A DNA stretch of 26,140 nt, taken from assembly GCA_900088475.1 (NCBI GenBank), contig FLMG01004130.1, positions 71,298 through 97,437 on the forward strand. The letters are read 5' to 3'. Position numbers and translations under genes: made by a program. Origin of the DNA: Hyphochytrium catenoides (Eukaryota > Sar > Hyphochytriomycetes > Hyphochytriales > Hyphochytriaceae). Under the pieces are notes generated by a model. That model was given only the letters and a program-made list of their open reading frames with translations. It ran no database searches and was not told the origin of the DNA. The stretch's first letter is position 1, and each line of letters begins with the position of its first letter. Positions 1 to 11,234 of this stretch are shown here, piece after piece.

Positions 1-36
1 CTCTCTCTCTCTCTCTGTCTCTCTCTCTCTCTCTCT
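1..36. repeat. (CT)n microsatellite at left edge
   Basis: CT dinucleotides interrupted by single GT units. The tract runs into a strong pyrimidine-rich splice acceptor ending in AG at 61-62, so it is most likely the 3' part of an intron of the gene entering from the left. Confidence 0.9.
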
Positions 37-62
37 GTGTCTGTCATTCTCTCCCCTTTCAG

Positions 63-139
63 AACTGATCCCACAGCCAAGTTCTCTACTCGAGATATTT
101 AGAATTATGCGATATTGGTTCTGCATGCAGTTGACGTGA
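63..139 (+). CDS. Probable last exon of a gene starting left of the window
   Basis: A long pyrimidine tract and the AG at 61-62 make a convincing acceptor. Read in phase 2 after it, the sequence is open for 24 codons (LIPQPSSLLEIF..., ending FCMQLT) and stops at TGA 137-139. The peptide is too short to assign. A second, weaker acceptor (AG at 101-102) would open another frame to a stop at 175-177 (ending HDHCSETV). Only one of the two can be right, and the first has the better acceptor. Everything upstream lies outside the window. Confidence 0.35.
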
Positions 140-219
140 TTCCTGATGCGCATGACCACTGTTCAGAAACGGTGTGACTTTTTGCGTTTTGATCCTTTTT
201 CATGGATCGCGAATGCTCC

Positions 220-222
<3 letters not shown>

Positions 223-264
<42 letters not shown>

Positions 265-325
265 AGAGAGAGAGAGAAGAGAGAGAGCGGAAAGGGAGTG
301 AGTGGGAAAGAGAGAGAGAGAGAGA
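223..325. repeat. (GA)n microsatellite upstream of the kinesin gene
   Basis: About 100 bases of nearly pure GA on the + strand with scattered GGGA units, the opposite base bias to the CT-rich introns that follow. It sits between the putative end of the previous gene and the first supported kinesin exon, so it may be promoter or 5' leader DNA. Arg-Glu repeat reading frames across it are artefacts of the repeat. Confidence 0.9.
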
Positions 326-621
326 TCAGCTCGTGGGGCAGGTGTCCCATTGTATGCGCTGCTCTTTGGAGAGAGGAGCCTGATTGATGAGGAGGTTCTT
401 GTTGCAGATTGCAGAAGCTTCCCCTTATATTATGCTCCCTATCAGCTAATCAGTTCCGCCTGTGCTCTAAGTCTCACTCTTCCTCTCTCTCCCTCTTTCT
501 CTTCTCACCCTCTGTCTCTCCTCTCTTTCTCTCTCTGTCTCTCGCCCCTGCGGAGTGCCCTCCTAGCGTTGATGGAGAGGTTAGACCGAGCGCTAACACC
601 AAAATCCTAAGGTCGGAGGTC

Positions 622-3600
622 ATGAAGACGATCCTTCGCTCCTCCAAGGAGGAGACTGAGGCATCAAGAGGCACAAAGGGAGGAAAAGTCAAAGACGCAG
701 GGACAGACACCGCGCGGAAGAATGAGGAGAAGAAGACTCCTCTTTCCCGAAGAGCACAAGCTGAGGTGATCTGCCGCATCCAAGAAGCAGCAGCAGGAGA
801 AGAGGTGACCATGTCTCTCTCTTCCTCTCTCTCTTTTTCTTTCTGTCTTCTCTCCTCGCCATCCTCCACTTGGGTAAAGGCTGTCGTCTCATTCTCTCAA
901 ATGTCCTCCTCTGGGGACAGCGTCTCCCTCTTCTGACTTTCCTCCTCAGCTCCGTGACCTCGTGTGCAGATTATCTCATCTCCCATCATTTTAAGCTTTC
1001 CTTAGAGTTACTGCTCCCTCAATCTCTTTTTTCCCTCCCTCTCACGCTCTCGCTCCCCTCTTCTCCCCAGTCTCTCTCTCGGTCTCTCTCTCTCTGTCTC
1101 CCTCTCGCTCTCTATTTTTATTTCGTGCCTATCTCTCTTCAAGCCTTTCTTTGTCTATAACTCACTCTCTTGAAGGATATTCCTTACCTTTATGCCTCTC
1201 CAGTCTAAGTCTGCACACCTCCCGTTTTCGTTCCCCTTTGAACCCTTTCGCTTCCTCTCTCGTTCTCTTCTCTTTCTCACTCAGAGACTCCCTTTCTCTC
1301 TCTCATAAACACACGCACTCTCTCTCTCCTCCTGTCTCATACTCTCTCTCCCATTCGTGTGTCTCTCTCTGACTCCATTGCTCGGTTTTCAGAGCATCGT
1401 CTGGACAGACGAGCAGTCAGGAGACGTCTATGTCCGAGACCCGCGATGTCCTCCCTCTGCTCCTCACTCTCAGAGCGTCAGAGCCTACCGACTCTCTCTC
1501 GCGACTCTCTCCCCTGAAGGAGACGAGAACCTCCAGCAAGGAGTTGCGGAAGGACTCCTGTCGGAGGTCTAAAGCCTATCATTTTTTCTTGCGCCTTCCT
1601 CCGTCTCTTTGGCGCCTCTCCTTTTTCTCTCTCTCCCCCTCCCCCTCTCTCTCTCTCTCTCTCTTTCTCTCTCGCTCTCTCTATCCCTCTCTCTCTCGTT
1701 CTCTCTGCTTTCTCTTTCTTTGTCTCTGTCTCTCTCACACACAACTCACGCAATCTAATTTTTGCTTTCTCTGTCAGTTCTTCCTCTCAATCCACCGGGC
1801 TCGCTTTCTCTCCCGTACTCTCTGTTTCCCTGCCCTTCTCTGTCTCTGACGTCTTTCCTGCTTCTTCTCTTACGTCTTCTTCTCTTCGTTCTCTACTCGC
1901 AGCTCTTCACGGGCTTCAATGTTTGCCTGCTTTCCTATGGCCAGTCCGGAGTAGGGAAGACCTCTGCCCTTTACGGAGCCACAAATGACGGGGGCCTGGT
2001 GCAGTTTCTCCTCTCTCGTGCATTTGACAGAGCGGATGACCAGGAAGAGGGAATCCAATTTCTTCTCTCTCTCTGGGAGCTAGAGGGCCAAGACGTGAGC
2101 AGACATTAAGATGATCGTCTCCCTTTTGCTCTTCATTTTGCTCTCTTTGTTTCTCTCATTGTTTCTCTCACTAGTTCTCTGTCCCTCTCTCTCTCTCTTT
2201 CCGTTGTTGACTATTCGGGGCCTCTTTCTCCCTTCTCTTCTTCAATGTTCCTTTATCGCTGAAAGCAACGAGGTCCCTTTTTTTGGGCTTGTGCCAGTCT
2301 CACACACATTTCTCCGCCATTTCTCTCCTTCTCTCCATGTATTCTTTCCTCTACTTCTTCTTGAAAGGTTCGTGACCTTCTCTCTGATGAGCTAGTGGAG
2401 GGCCTTGAGCTATATGAGGAACTGGGAATAGAAGAGGAGGAGCAGAAGAGCGAGAAAGAAGGAGGTGGCCATGAAGTCAGCAGGTTCGTGCAGGAAGAGG
2501 CAAAGACAGCGGAGGATGCGCTCTTGATAATTGAAGGAGGACTGAGGAGGAGCAGAAGCTGGCAGACGGATGACCAAGGTCCAGCTACTTCCTTTTGCTC
2601 AACTCTGTCTATGGCTCAGGCTTTGCTCGGCCGGATCCACTATCTCTGTCAATTTCTCTCTCTCTCTCTCTCTGTCACTTTCCCTCTCTCTCTGTCACTT
2701 TCTCGCTCTACTCTCTCCCACTTTCTCTCTCTCTGTCACTTCGTCTCTCTCTGTCACTCTCTCTCTCTGTCACTTTCTCTCTCTCTGTCACTTTCTCTCT
2801 CTCTGTCACTTTCTCTCTCTCTCTGTCACTTTTTCTCTCTCTATCGCTTTCTCTCTCTCTGTCACTTTCTCTCTCTCTGTCACTTTCTCTCTCTCACTGC
2901 CGCTTTCTCTCTTCTTGACTCTTCTTGTGTGGATTCCTCCCTCTCGCCCTCTGTCAGACACTTCGCTCCTTAGACCTTGAGCAGCCATCCCTCCCACGCA
3001 TAGTTGATTGGAGTTGATCAGGCTCCTTGCTCAGTGCTGTATGGCTCTTTCCTGTGATTCGACCTCATACTATGTCCAACACTCTCCTCTTGTCTCTCCT
3101 CTCGCGCTCGTTCTTTCTCTCTCTGTCTCTTTCTCTTAATTGACACTTTCTTGCCGGTTTGCCATCTGCAGGGAACGGTGCAAGGGCTCTTCCGAACCGC
3201 TCCCACGTCTTTCTGCGAATATCTCTGTATAACCAGACCCGTGCCTCCATCTCAAGTCTTCACATCGTCGATCTCGTCGGGGCTGCATCTCTCTCTGGAA
3301 GGAGTTTGCAGGGAGAGAATGGGAGAGGAGAGGAGCTCCAAGAGAGAGAGATGGCAGATGTAAGATAAAGATAGGATCTTCGTTTTGTCGGAACAGCTAT
3401 TCTCTTCTTGACAGCTCCAGTTTATATTTGTCTTGCAGTGCTTGTTGTCGGTCGTTATCTTTCTCTTCCAATCTTTCCGGAGATGGCCACGTTTCCCCTC
3501 TCTCACCTTCTCTCTCCTTCTACTCCCTCTCTCTCGACTCTCTCTCTCTCTCCCTCTCTCTCGACTCTCTCTCTCTCTCTTTCTGACTATATGGACTATG

Positions 3601-6600
3601 TCCCTGCTAATACAGCAGAGGAGGAGAACCCAGACGCGGCAGTTGTTGGCATTGAACAGGCTCATCAGCGAGGTTGTAGAGAAAGCATCCAATGAAGAGA
3701 ATGGAGACCGAACAGAGACGCTCAGAGAGGCCCTCACTCGTCTATCTTCTAAAATGCCCAAGAGTGAGCTGCGACTAGTAGATGTAAGTGGAGACATCCT
3801 TCGTTTTCCTCTCCTTGCTGCTTAGCGGTGTTCTCAACTTTCAGCGGTTGGTCATTCCAGTTTCTTGTTATGTCCGTGGCTTCAGATGTGGTCGGGGATT
3901 CTTCTATGTTCTCTCTTTCTGTCTCTTGGCGCTTTGCATCGGGCAGTCTCTCCTCACATGTTTGACTTGTGCCTTGCTTTATCCTTCGTCGCAGCTGTTG
4001 GTCCACATGGTGGCCGGGAACAGCCGTCTCTTTCTCCTCTGTTGCATCAGAGCGGGTGCATCATCCTTTCTTGACTCCGTCAACAGTCTTAGAGTTGCGT
4101 CTAGGGCTAAGGAGATAACCACTAAGTGTCACACAGTGTCTTGGCATATAACTGACTCTACGCGTCATAAAGAGAATAAAGGAAGGGTACGTTCAAAGGT
4201 GAGCCTCCTGTCCACTACTGTCTGGCCCCTACTTCTCAACCTCGAAGGCATCCTCCTTCCCGTCATTGGACACCAAGCCCCATCTTTACTAAGCCACGTC
4301 TCACCCTTTTTGGCGTTCTTCACTGTCATCCTCTGTCTCTCCCTTGGGGCTTTTCTCTCTGCTGACCCCCGGCATCGAGAAGGCCCCTTCTGTCCAGAAA
4401 GGTCCTCCAAAGGAGTCTGGTGCCGCGAATCAAGCCGCCGTTTTCCCGTTAAACGAAGAAGTTCCAGGCGCCGGCCCGCCAGCCTCAATCTTTTCAACCT
4501 CAGCCTCCCCGGAGGAGCAGGTGAGTTGAGCTCTTCTCGTTGTGATTAAAGATAGGCTGCGCTTTATTCTGTTAGCTTTCCCAGGCTTACAATGTCTACT
4601 GAGTTAGCTCTTTTTCCTTTCCCAGTGGTCTGCTGTCTTCAAATCGCAATATAACGGACAGTTGGCACTTTCCTTCGCCTGTCTCCCTTTCTTCGATGCT
4701 GTTGTCTGTTGCTCTCCGCCCGAAGCGTCCTACTCCTTGACCATTACTCCTCAGGCCGCTCTGTATGACGCCACCGCAACCCAGCTTTGGAAAGAGATTA
4801 TGGAGGCTACGGAGCGTACGTTTCTTCATTCTTCCCCTTTTCCTTGGATTCTTAAGTTTATCACACTGTCAAGCTTGTCTCCCTCCTTATCAATCGTTTT
4901 CGAGCTACACTCTCTCACTCTTCGTTTACAACTAACGACTCAGAAGGCGGCTAAATATTCTGTTTTCCAGCGGAGCTCCAAGAGTTAGGGCAGGACGTGC
5001 AGTTGGAGAATGACGAAAAGAAGGACCTCAAACCATCTGTGGCGCCCTCAGCCCCACCGTCCACTGGTGATGAAGGCAGCCAGAGAGCCAGCGGATTCGA
5101 TGCTCCCGGCCAGGCTCCGGTACGAAAGCCAATGAGTTGACTATCTCCACTACATATTTTTCTCTTATCCCTGTTCAAACTATGCCGTCTGCATCTTCGC
5201 AGGCTTCCTGTCTGGTTGCCCTGAGTAAGTTCCTCTACCCTCAACTCTGACTCGCTTCTGGTACGCTCTGTGGCCAGATAGTCTCTCTCTGTCTCAGGCT
5301 CTCAATGGGTTTTCCTCGCCTTCTCAGTTTTCACTTCACTTGGTCCTTGGCTAACAACAAGCATTTCTTACTCTCTTTCCCACTTGCGCCAGAACGGACT
5401 TCTGGAGCAAAACTATGTTACAATCCTGGAGATTTTGAAGGTGGGTGGTTGGACTGGCTTTGGCCCTCACAGAGCAATTGCTGTGTGGCCTTGTTGCACC
5501 TTCGTCGCCTCCTCGACCTTCTAGTACCAAAGTCGCTTCATCAAGAGTAGCTCACCGGTCTTCGTCTCTGGCTTACTGCATATCTCTATACCTACTCTTT
5601 GATTACCAGGAGGAGCATGCAATAAAGGAGCAGCTAGAAATCCGAATGAGGCAACTAGAGCTCACCTTGGAGGAAAGAAGCACTGAATATGAAGTCAAGG
5701 TAGGGCAGCAATTCAGACTATAGAGAGAACAGACGAAAGAGAGCTCTCAAGAGCAAGAAGAGGGACAAAGAGAACGGCAGCCCGGTGACAGAAAACGATT
5801 GGATAGGCTGTAAGGAATTGACAGTAGCCGGGACTATGGGATAGATGTCATGGCACGTAGAGACAAGTTACTGAAGAGGTTGACATGGGACTATAGATCC
5901 ATCTGTTGATGCCTGACTAATCCTGACAACCGGTTTTCTTTCCTTTCTCATCCTTGCCATGGAGATTGATACTCTTCTCCTGGAGCTCACAAAAACTAAA
6001 GCGATGCTTGCCAACAGCCAGAACGGCTCGAGTATGAGAAGAGTCTTTGACCTGGTATTCATGTCCATTCTGCTTGTTGCTGCTAAGCCCTTCTCCCCTC
6101 CAGTCCCTAAGGACACTAATTCTAACCCTCCCTTCCTGCACGGGAAAAGGACACATAATCTCTTCTCTTTATCCTCATTTCTCAGCTAACTCAGGGCCCA
6201 GTATTGCCAGAATCTGACTCTTCTTGCATTCTCTCTTTCTCCTCATCTGGTTGTTCCTCCTCAGTATGAAGAGGAGATCAGAAAGCATCAGCAAGAGCTT
6301 CGATGGCTTAGAGAGAGCAATGTCCTCTTGCATCTTGGGGTGGGCAACTCCTGGCCGTGTTGATCGACCATACACCTCGTGTCACTTCCTCTGAAAATTT
6401 GTCCTTTCTGTTCCTCTTTGTAGCTCTCGCCTTTCCTTGCACTTCTCTAGCATCTCTCACCTTGCTCAGAGCTCCTTCGGCGTAACTTTTCCCCGTTGAC
6501 TGTTTTGAGTTATGATCTCAAGCGACAAGGGGATTGGACTCCCTCCTCGCAGCCTTCCTATGATCTTCCCCATCATCCCAAATGAATTGCCAGTATCCCT

Positions 6601-8232
6601 TCTTATGCCTCGACGTGCAACCGCAAAGTGCTGACATTCGTTGCTCTGTGAAGAGTGTCAAAGCTGGTGACCGTAAGGCAATCAAGGCTCTGGCCAGAGA
6701 GAATGAAGAACTGAGAGAAAGACTCCTGCAGACTGACCGGAAGGAGAGGAGCTATTGTGCGGCACAGAAGGTCATGGAGGACTTGACAAGAAAGTTTGAC
6801 AAGCTCAATAAGTTCGTCGCGCTCTGCCTTACTCCCCTTACCGCTCTCTCTTGCGTCTGCACCTTCAAGTCCATTCGGCAGAAAGCTTCCCTCTTTCTCG
6901 GGGACAGCTGTTTGCCCTTTCTCTGCAAGTCCCTTAATACTGCAAGCAATGTTCCTGGGTACCACAAGTAGCACGCTCTTGACCGTTGAGACCATTGGAC
7001 GGCAGTTGCCAAGCAGAGAGTTCCCTCAAGCTCATGCTCCTCTGCTGGGTTTCCGCTTGCGTCTCTGTTATTACCTCCCTCCTTCGCTGCTGTTCTCACT
7101 TTGTTGCTACCAGGGAGTACAATGCTGCGAAAGAAGAGCTGCAACGGTTGCAGCTTGGGTGGGCAGAGCAAGAAGCTCGAGTGTTCAGGGCCGAACGCCA
7201 GAGAGAGCTACTCAGGGTACATGCAGCAGAGAGTGAGGCTGCCTGGTAACCCAGCCTTTCTCCTGTGTCTCCATACACTCCGTGGCTTCTTTCCTTTCGT
7301 GCCTGTTGTCAAATGCCCTGAAACCTGATCCGGTTCTTTAGTCCTCCCACTGACTTTATTTTTCTCTTTGAAGTGCCTCTTTGAAGGCGGAGCGAGATAT
7401 GCTAAGAAGAGAACTCACAGAGGCCAGAAAGGTAATGGGGAACCAGCAAAGAGGAGTACAGCAATCGGGCCTTGGTGTGGCAGAGCAGTAGACGGAATAG
7501 AACTTAGACGTTGACATGGCGAAGGCAGTGAGCAACTGGTGCAGGACAGGTGCCCTAAGTTGAAAGAAGATAGGCGGAAGAAGAGTCACGATGGAAGCAT
7601 CAGGCAACGAGAGTTTAGAGGGCAGCAACTTGCGTCCAAGCGACTCAAGGATTCTCTTCGTAGGAGCACAGAAAGCAAGAGGAACTTGAAAAGCTGGTGC
7701 TCAAGCATTCCTTGGCTGGTCCACCACAGAGAGACATCGCTACCGCCTCTTTGCGAGCGGCAGGTACACGCGCAACTCTCTTTGCTCTTCCACACTAGGC
7801 ACTTCTATGACGTTCTCATTGTTCACTTTCTCTTTGTTCTCTGATTAGCCGCCAAGCCCCGTCGACAAGTGCAGGAGCTGATGAGCCGGCTGCAGTCTGA
7901 ACTCCGTCGCGGCCCCACGCACCTACTTCCTCTATGGAACAGGCTCCACGAGCAGCTCTTGGTAGGACTAAAGACTACTGCAACAAACAAGATTCAGGAG
8001 AAAGGGCAAAGAGGTTATACAGGAAGAGGTGCACATTAACATAGATATGGCTACGCTGATGGAGAGACCAGCGCTCTGACGTTTTGGAAGGTCTTCTCTC
8101 CTTAGCTTCTCTTCTCCTTCATGTTACTCATCTTAGGTTCAAGAAGGTGAGCTGCAGGAGCACCAACGCCGCCACCAAGAACTCATTCGTGCAATGGCTC
8201 AGAGCAACAACGACACGTCCTTCCAAGACTAA
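622..8232 (+). CDS. Divergent kinesin-like motor protein, 20 exons
   Basis: Exons: 622-804, 1393-1566, 1903-2094, 2368-2578, 3172-3359, 3616-3783, 3995-4198, 4380-4520, 4755-4815, 4971-5119, 5393-5440, 5610-5699, 5965-6054, 6265-6339, 6654-6811, 7114-7245, 7374-7431, 7664-7763, 7849-7961, 8137-8232. Phases agree at every junction, giving about 876 residues. The motor covers roughly residues 45-430. It has a Walker A loop GQSGVGKT (132-139) where kinesins have GQTGSGKT, a switch I NRSH (262-265), a switch II DLVGA (287-291) and a late motif NSLRVASRAKEI. Residues from about 505 to the end are rich in Glu, Gln, Lys and Leu and look like coiled coil (for example EEHAIKEQLEIRMRQLEL). The expected role is microtubule-based ATPase or cargo binding. 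Two family motifs are damaged (see findings), so motility is doubtful. The first Met is uncertain because the frame is open upstream to about 409. Some donors are weak (GTCTAA at 1567, GTTCGT at 6812). No kinesin subfamily can be assigned. Confidence 0.85.
1620..1740. repeat. CT-rich tract in kinesin intron 2
   Basis: Nearly uninterrupted pyrimidines on the sense strand between the exons ending at 1566 and starting at 1903. Similar tracts occupy the introns around 830-860, 1030-1120, 1270-1370, 2120-2200 and 3520-3585. Confidence 0.85.
2650..2905. repeat. Minisatellite with a GTCACTT core in kinesin intron 4
   Basis: About ten copies of a unit of roughly 18 bases, made of a CT run followed by GTCACTTT, in the intron between exons ending at 2578 and starting at 3172. 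It is open in several frames as Leu-Ser-Cys-His-Phe repeats, but the flanking exons splice in phase without it. Confidence 0.9.
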
Positions 8233-8481
8233 ACTTCATTGTTCCTTACTTATCCCAGAAGCCGCGTCCCAATGCCAGACGAGGTCCCTTCAAAACACTG
8301 CTGCTGTCACTATATTGGTTGACACTTTGAGAGGAATTGTCTCATCTTTTCCCCTTTCCCTCTATTTTTATGTTGAGGTGACGTGGATTCCATGTATATA
8401 TCTGGCTTTGCCATCCCATCGATGGTTCCAAGCCATGTTGACCAAGAGAGAGAGGCCATGCCTTTGCTCCTTGGAGTGTAA

Positions 8482-8487
8482 AATAAA
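8482..8487 (+). promoter_or_regulatory. Candidate polyadenylation signal of the kinesin gene
   Basis: AATAAA about 250 bases after the kinesin stop codon (8230-8232) and about 125 bases before the stop of the convergent gene on the other strand. Position and sequence fit a canonical poly(A) signal. It is not confirmed. Confidence 0.45.
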
Positions 8488-8610
8488 GATAGAGTTATCG
8501 ACTTGGTTTTCTGTCTATCTGAGTCTCCGTTTGTATATCTCTCCCCCTCAGAAAGGTGCAAGGTCTGCCCAATGTTCTCTTTCATCCTCTCTTCAAATCC
8601 TTCCTCTTCC

Positions 8611-10067
8611 CTAGATTTTGATTAGCTTCGCCTTAAACCTTTCAGCCTTCGTCCTTAAGTCCTCCCTAATTTGGGCCTGAATAAGAAGAAGACATCGGCA
8701 AACGAGAAAGACAGGAAAGGGAAAGTCAAAGATCAAGGGTGAATATCTGGGCATGGCTGAGCCTCATATAGGTTGTCGCCTTTCTATCGTTCTGTATCTG
8801 AACAATCAGCAAACACTTCCCTTTTTCTCTCTTACTTTTCTTCCCGCCATCTCCTTTCTGGGGTTCCATGGGTCTCTCACCTCAAGCTCTTCAGCCCTTG
8901 CGACCAACTCTTCATTCAGGGTATCTGCTGCTGCTACTTTCTCCGCCATGTAGAGCGCTTTGTAAGGCTTCTTCCTTTGTCGGTAGAGATGTCCCAGATC
9001 AACCTCCACGGCAGCTTTGGCTTCTTTGTCGGGGCAGATTTGCGAGTGGATGCACACCTTGAGCCTAGCGGTAAAAGAAGTGAGAAAAGAAGTAAGAGAG
9101 ACCTTCACCTGCAAGAAGAGTACGACAAGAAAGAAAACGCAGTCGCGCTGAGTCGACCGTGAGAAACGGTAAGGCGGTGTCGACAATCATTGTCTTTTCT
9201 CTCCCTCCAATACCATGTGGTGGCCTCTTTGAATCTCCGTTGTTCTCGCAGATCGGTCGCCCTGTTTTTGAGAAGAACAAACAGTGGCTGGGAGTCCTCA
9301 GCGACGGTCGAGCCAGGAAGGAGAGTAAACAAGTGCAAGACATCCTGGAAAGGAAAAGAGAGCATAAAGAGAGGGAACGGATTAGCGGGAAGGGAAAGGG
9401 AGAGACGATTCCCTCACAGGCTCCGCGAGAGGCATGTAAAACAAACCACAAAGTGCAGTCCCTTATTCATGCCTCTTCAACCTTAAGAGTATAGGCCTTT
9501 CTTGCCTTGCCAATCACGCCAAGGTCAGGTTCTTCCCGTTCCTTATTCATTCCTGCTGGGGGTCGAATCTCGGTCACGTACCTCGGGCTTTGCTCCTGAG
9601 TTAAGATATGATTGGAAGGCGGCTACTCGTGAACTCTGTTCGTTAGCCTCCTCTATCTCGCGCAGGCAATCCTTCAAGCTGACAAGATTCTTCATATTCT
9701 TGTTATCCTCAGCTTTCACATCCCTCACTGATGTGGCAGCGGGAGAAGGTGATGCTTGGAAGCCAGTGCTAGACGGTCCAGTGAATGTACCGTGGACTGC
9801 AGATGGAGGCTGGAAGGGAAAAACCCGCCTTTTGGCAGGAAGCACTTGGATATCCTCTTCTCTGATAGGGATCTGTACTCAACCACTTTCTTAACGTCTA
9901 GCAATGAGACAGTAGAAAGGTAAGGCAAGGATAGGTTCTTGAGGCATGAAGGTACGGCTGGACAGAGTAAGAGCGCGTATAAGGAAAAATATGAAGAGAG
10001 CTGCTCGAGTTAGAGTAGCCTCACACGTTACAAATACCGGCAGGACTCTCCAGTGGCCACGACCCAT
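8611..10067 (-). CDS. Unrecognised helical protein with a TPR-like C-terminal half
   Basis: Supported exons, reading leftwards: 9872-9582, 9344-9214, 9064-8881 and 8676-8611 (stop TAG 8613-8611). The donors at 9581 (GTACGT) and 8880 (GTGAGA) are good and all phases agree, giving about 223 residues. A weaker first exon, 10067-10032, would start with ATGGGTCGTG, ends at a GTAACG donor and joins in phase, making about 235 residues. The N-terminal third is Pro/Ser-rich. The rest is helical and charged, including LKNRATDLREQRRFKEATTW, DLGHLYRQRKKPYKALYMAE and a Lys/Arg-rich tail ending AKLIKI. The Ala/Leu/Tyr spacing in DLGHLYRQ...KALYMAEKV suggests one or two tetratricopeptide-like hairpins, hence a scaffold role, but I do not recognise the family. 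It is convergent with the kinesin gene and follows the FkbM-like gene on the same strand. Confidence 0.6.
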
Positions 10068-10137
10068 TGCCAACGGGACAATGACAGAGAAAGGACTTAA
10101 CAGTCACGACCCATTGCCAAGGGGATAATGACAGAGA
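10058..10137. repeat. Direct repeat, two copies 47 bases apart
   Basis: CACGACCCATTGCC plus the following 19 bases occur at 10058-10090 and again, with a few changes, at 10105-10137. Each copy carries ATGGGTCGTG on the - strand. The copy at 10058 supplies the proposed start codon of the 8611-10067 gene. The other opens a frame that stops after five codons. Confidence 0.8.
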
Positions 10138-10197
10138 AGACATCGAAGAGATGGAAAGAGAGAAGTAAAGAATAGATACGAAGACGGAGAGGAGTCA

Positions 10198-11210
10198 TCA
10201 CATCTCGCTGAGCAACACCTTATGCCAGAGGAGCTTCTTGGTTCCGGTAATCTTAATGGTGCCATCGTACAGCTGGAAGAACTCTGTGGGCATCGGAACA
10301 TCGTGCATCACGTTGATGTCGTTGTCTTCAATGTTGAAGAGTGGAAAGAGCTCTCGCTGAACGAAGATGCCGTTGAAAGTGGTGGACGAGACGAGCTCAT
10401 ATCCTTTTGCCTTACCTAGCTCAATCAGAGCACGGAGGGAACTGCCCTACAAGGCAATTGTGATTGCCGTGAGAGGTAGGCAAAGCAGAGAGGCGTAGAA
10501 AGCATGGGAGAGTTAGGCTCCTTAGGGATCTTGCTGAGGATTTGTCAGACGAAGAAGTGCCGCCAGAGCTTAGGCTCGTCTCCTACCTGATGTACATCCA
10601 TTTGTCTTTCTTGAATGTAGACAATATTGTTAGGGATGGTAGGGTTGAACTCAATGACCACTACCTTAGGCTTGTACTCCTTAAGGCTCTCCCACACGTG
10701 ATAATCAGCGCCATCAATGTCCACGACGAGGAGGTCAAAGTCTTTAGGCAAAGGGGTGCTGGCAAACAGAGCGTCCAAGGACTTATCGCCTTCGAAGCTC
10801 ACGAGCTCCTTCATGCAGTGAACTTCTTGCCGGCTGTGGGAAGTCAAGTGGCGTGCATCATCTGATGGCGGTTGTAGCTCCTTGTACAGCTTCTCCAGCT
10901 CCAAAAAACGAACCTCGTCAGCTTCTATCAGCACCGCACTCCATTCCTTGTTGTTTATAAGGTTCCAGGTGTTACTGAGGTGCTTGCCATCCCAGGCACC
11001 GAACTCCACACACCACCGCCGGCGCTTCTCCATGCTCTCCAGATGTAAGAACTGTGATCCCTGGCTTTCTTCGCAATCTAGAATCCTAAAGATTTCTTCA
11101 AGCACGCCATCCTCACCACCTTGAGAGGTGACGTTGGACCCAAACTGGCGTACTAACCAATCGTGACGCTTCAGCTTCAAAGGAGGTAACCGCTTTAGAA
11201 AGGGAGCCAT
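10198..11210 (-). CDS. FkbM-like SAM-dependent methyltransferase
   Basis: Two exons, 11210-10587 and 10446-10198 (stop TGA 10200-10198), join in phase 0 across a 140-base intron with donor GTAGGA, giving about 290 residues. Seen: an N-terminal SQGGEDGVLEEIF segment, a glycine-rich SAM-binding-type motif VEFGAWDGKHLSNT (residues 68-81), the acidic end of the next strand in AVLIEADEV, and a VVDIDGADYHVWESL motif (162-176) followed by VVVIEFNPTIPNN. These match the order in the FkbM family of small-molecule or glycan O-methyltransferases. The second exon begins GSSLRALIELGKAKGYELV, which closes the Rossmann domain. There is no signal peptide or membrane segment. The substrate is unknown. The start chosen is the first true ATG. 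The frame stays open a few codons further upstream but without another ATG. Confidence 0.85.
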
Positions 11211-11234
11211 AGCGGTCAATATTGACTGTTTTGT

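Noticed and set aside
174-387. Arg-Glu repeat ORFs on the + strand
   Set aside because: Direct translation of a (GA)n tract, open in alternating frames with no other support.
2595-2980. Long open frames of Leu-Ser-Cys-His-Phe repeats
   Set aside because: They are produced by the CT/GTCACTT minisatellite, are open in all three frames and lie in an intron whose flanking exons join in phase.
3788-4549. A 253-codon open frame
   Set aside because: It contains the real kinesin exon 3995-4198, but the rest is intron. After 4198 the neighbouring frame of 4380-4520 continues the protein.
5203-5224. Possible 22-base exon in the kinesin gene
   Set aside because: It has AG and GT borders but would shift the frame. 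Joining 5119 directly to 5393 keeps the coiled-coil frame.
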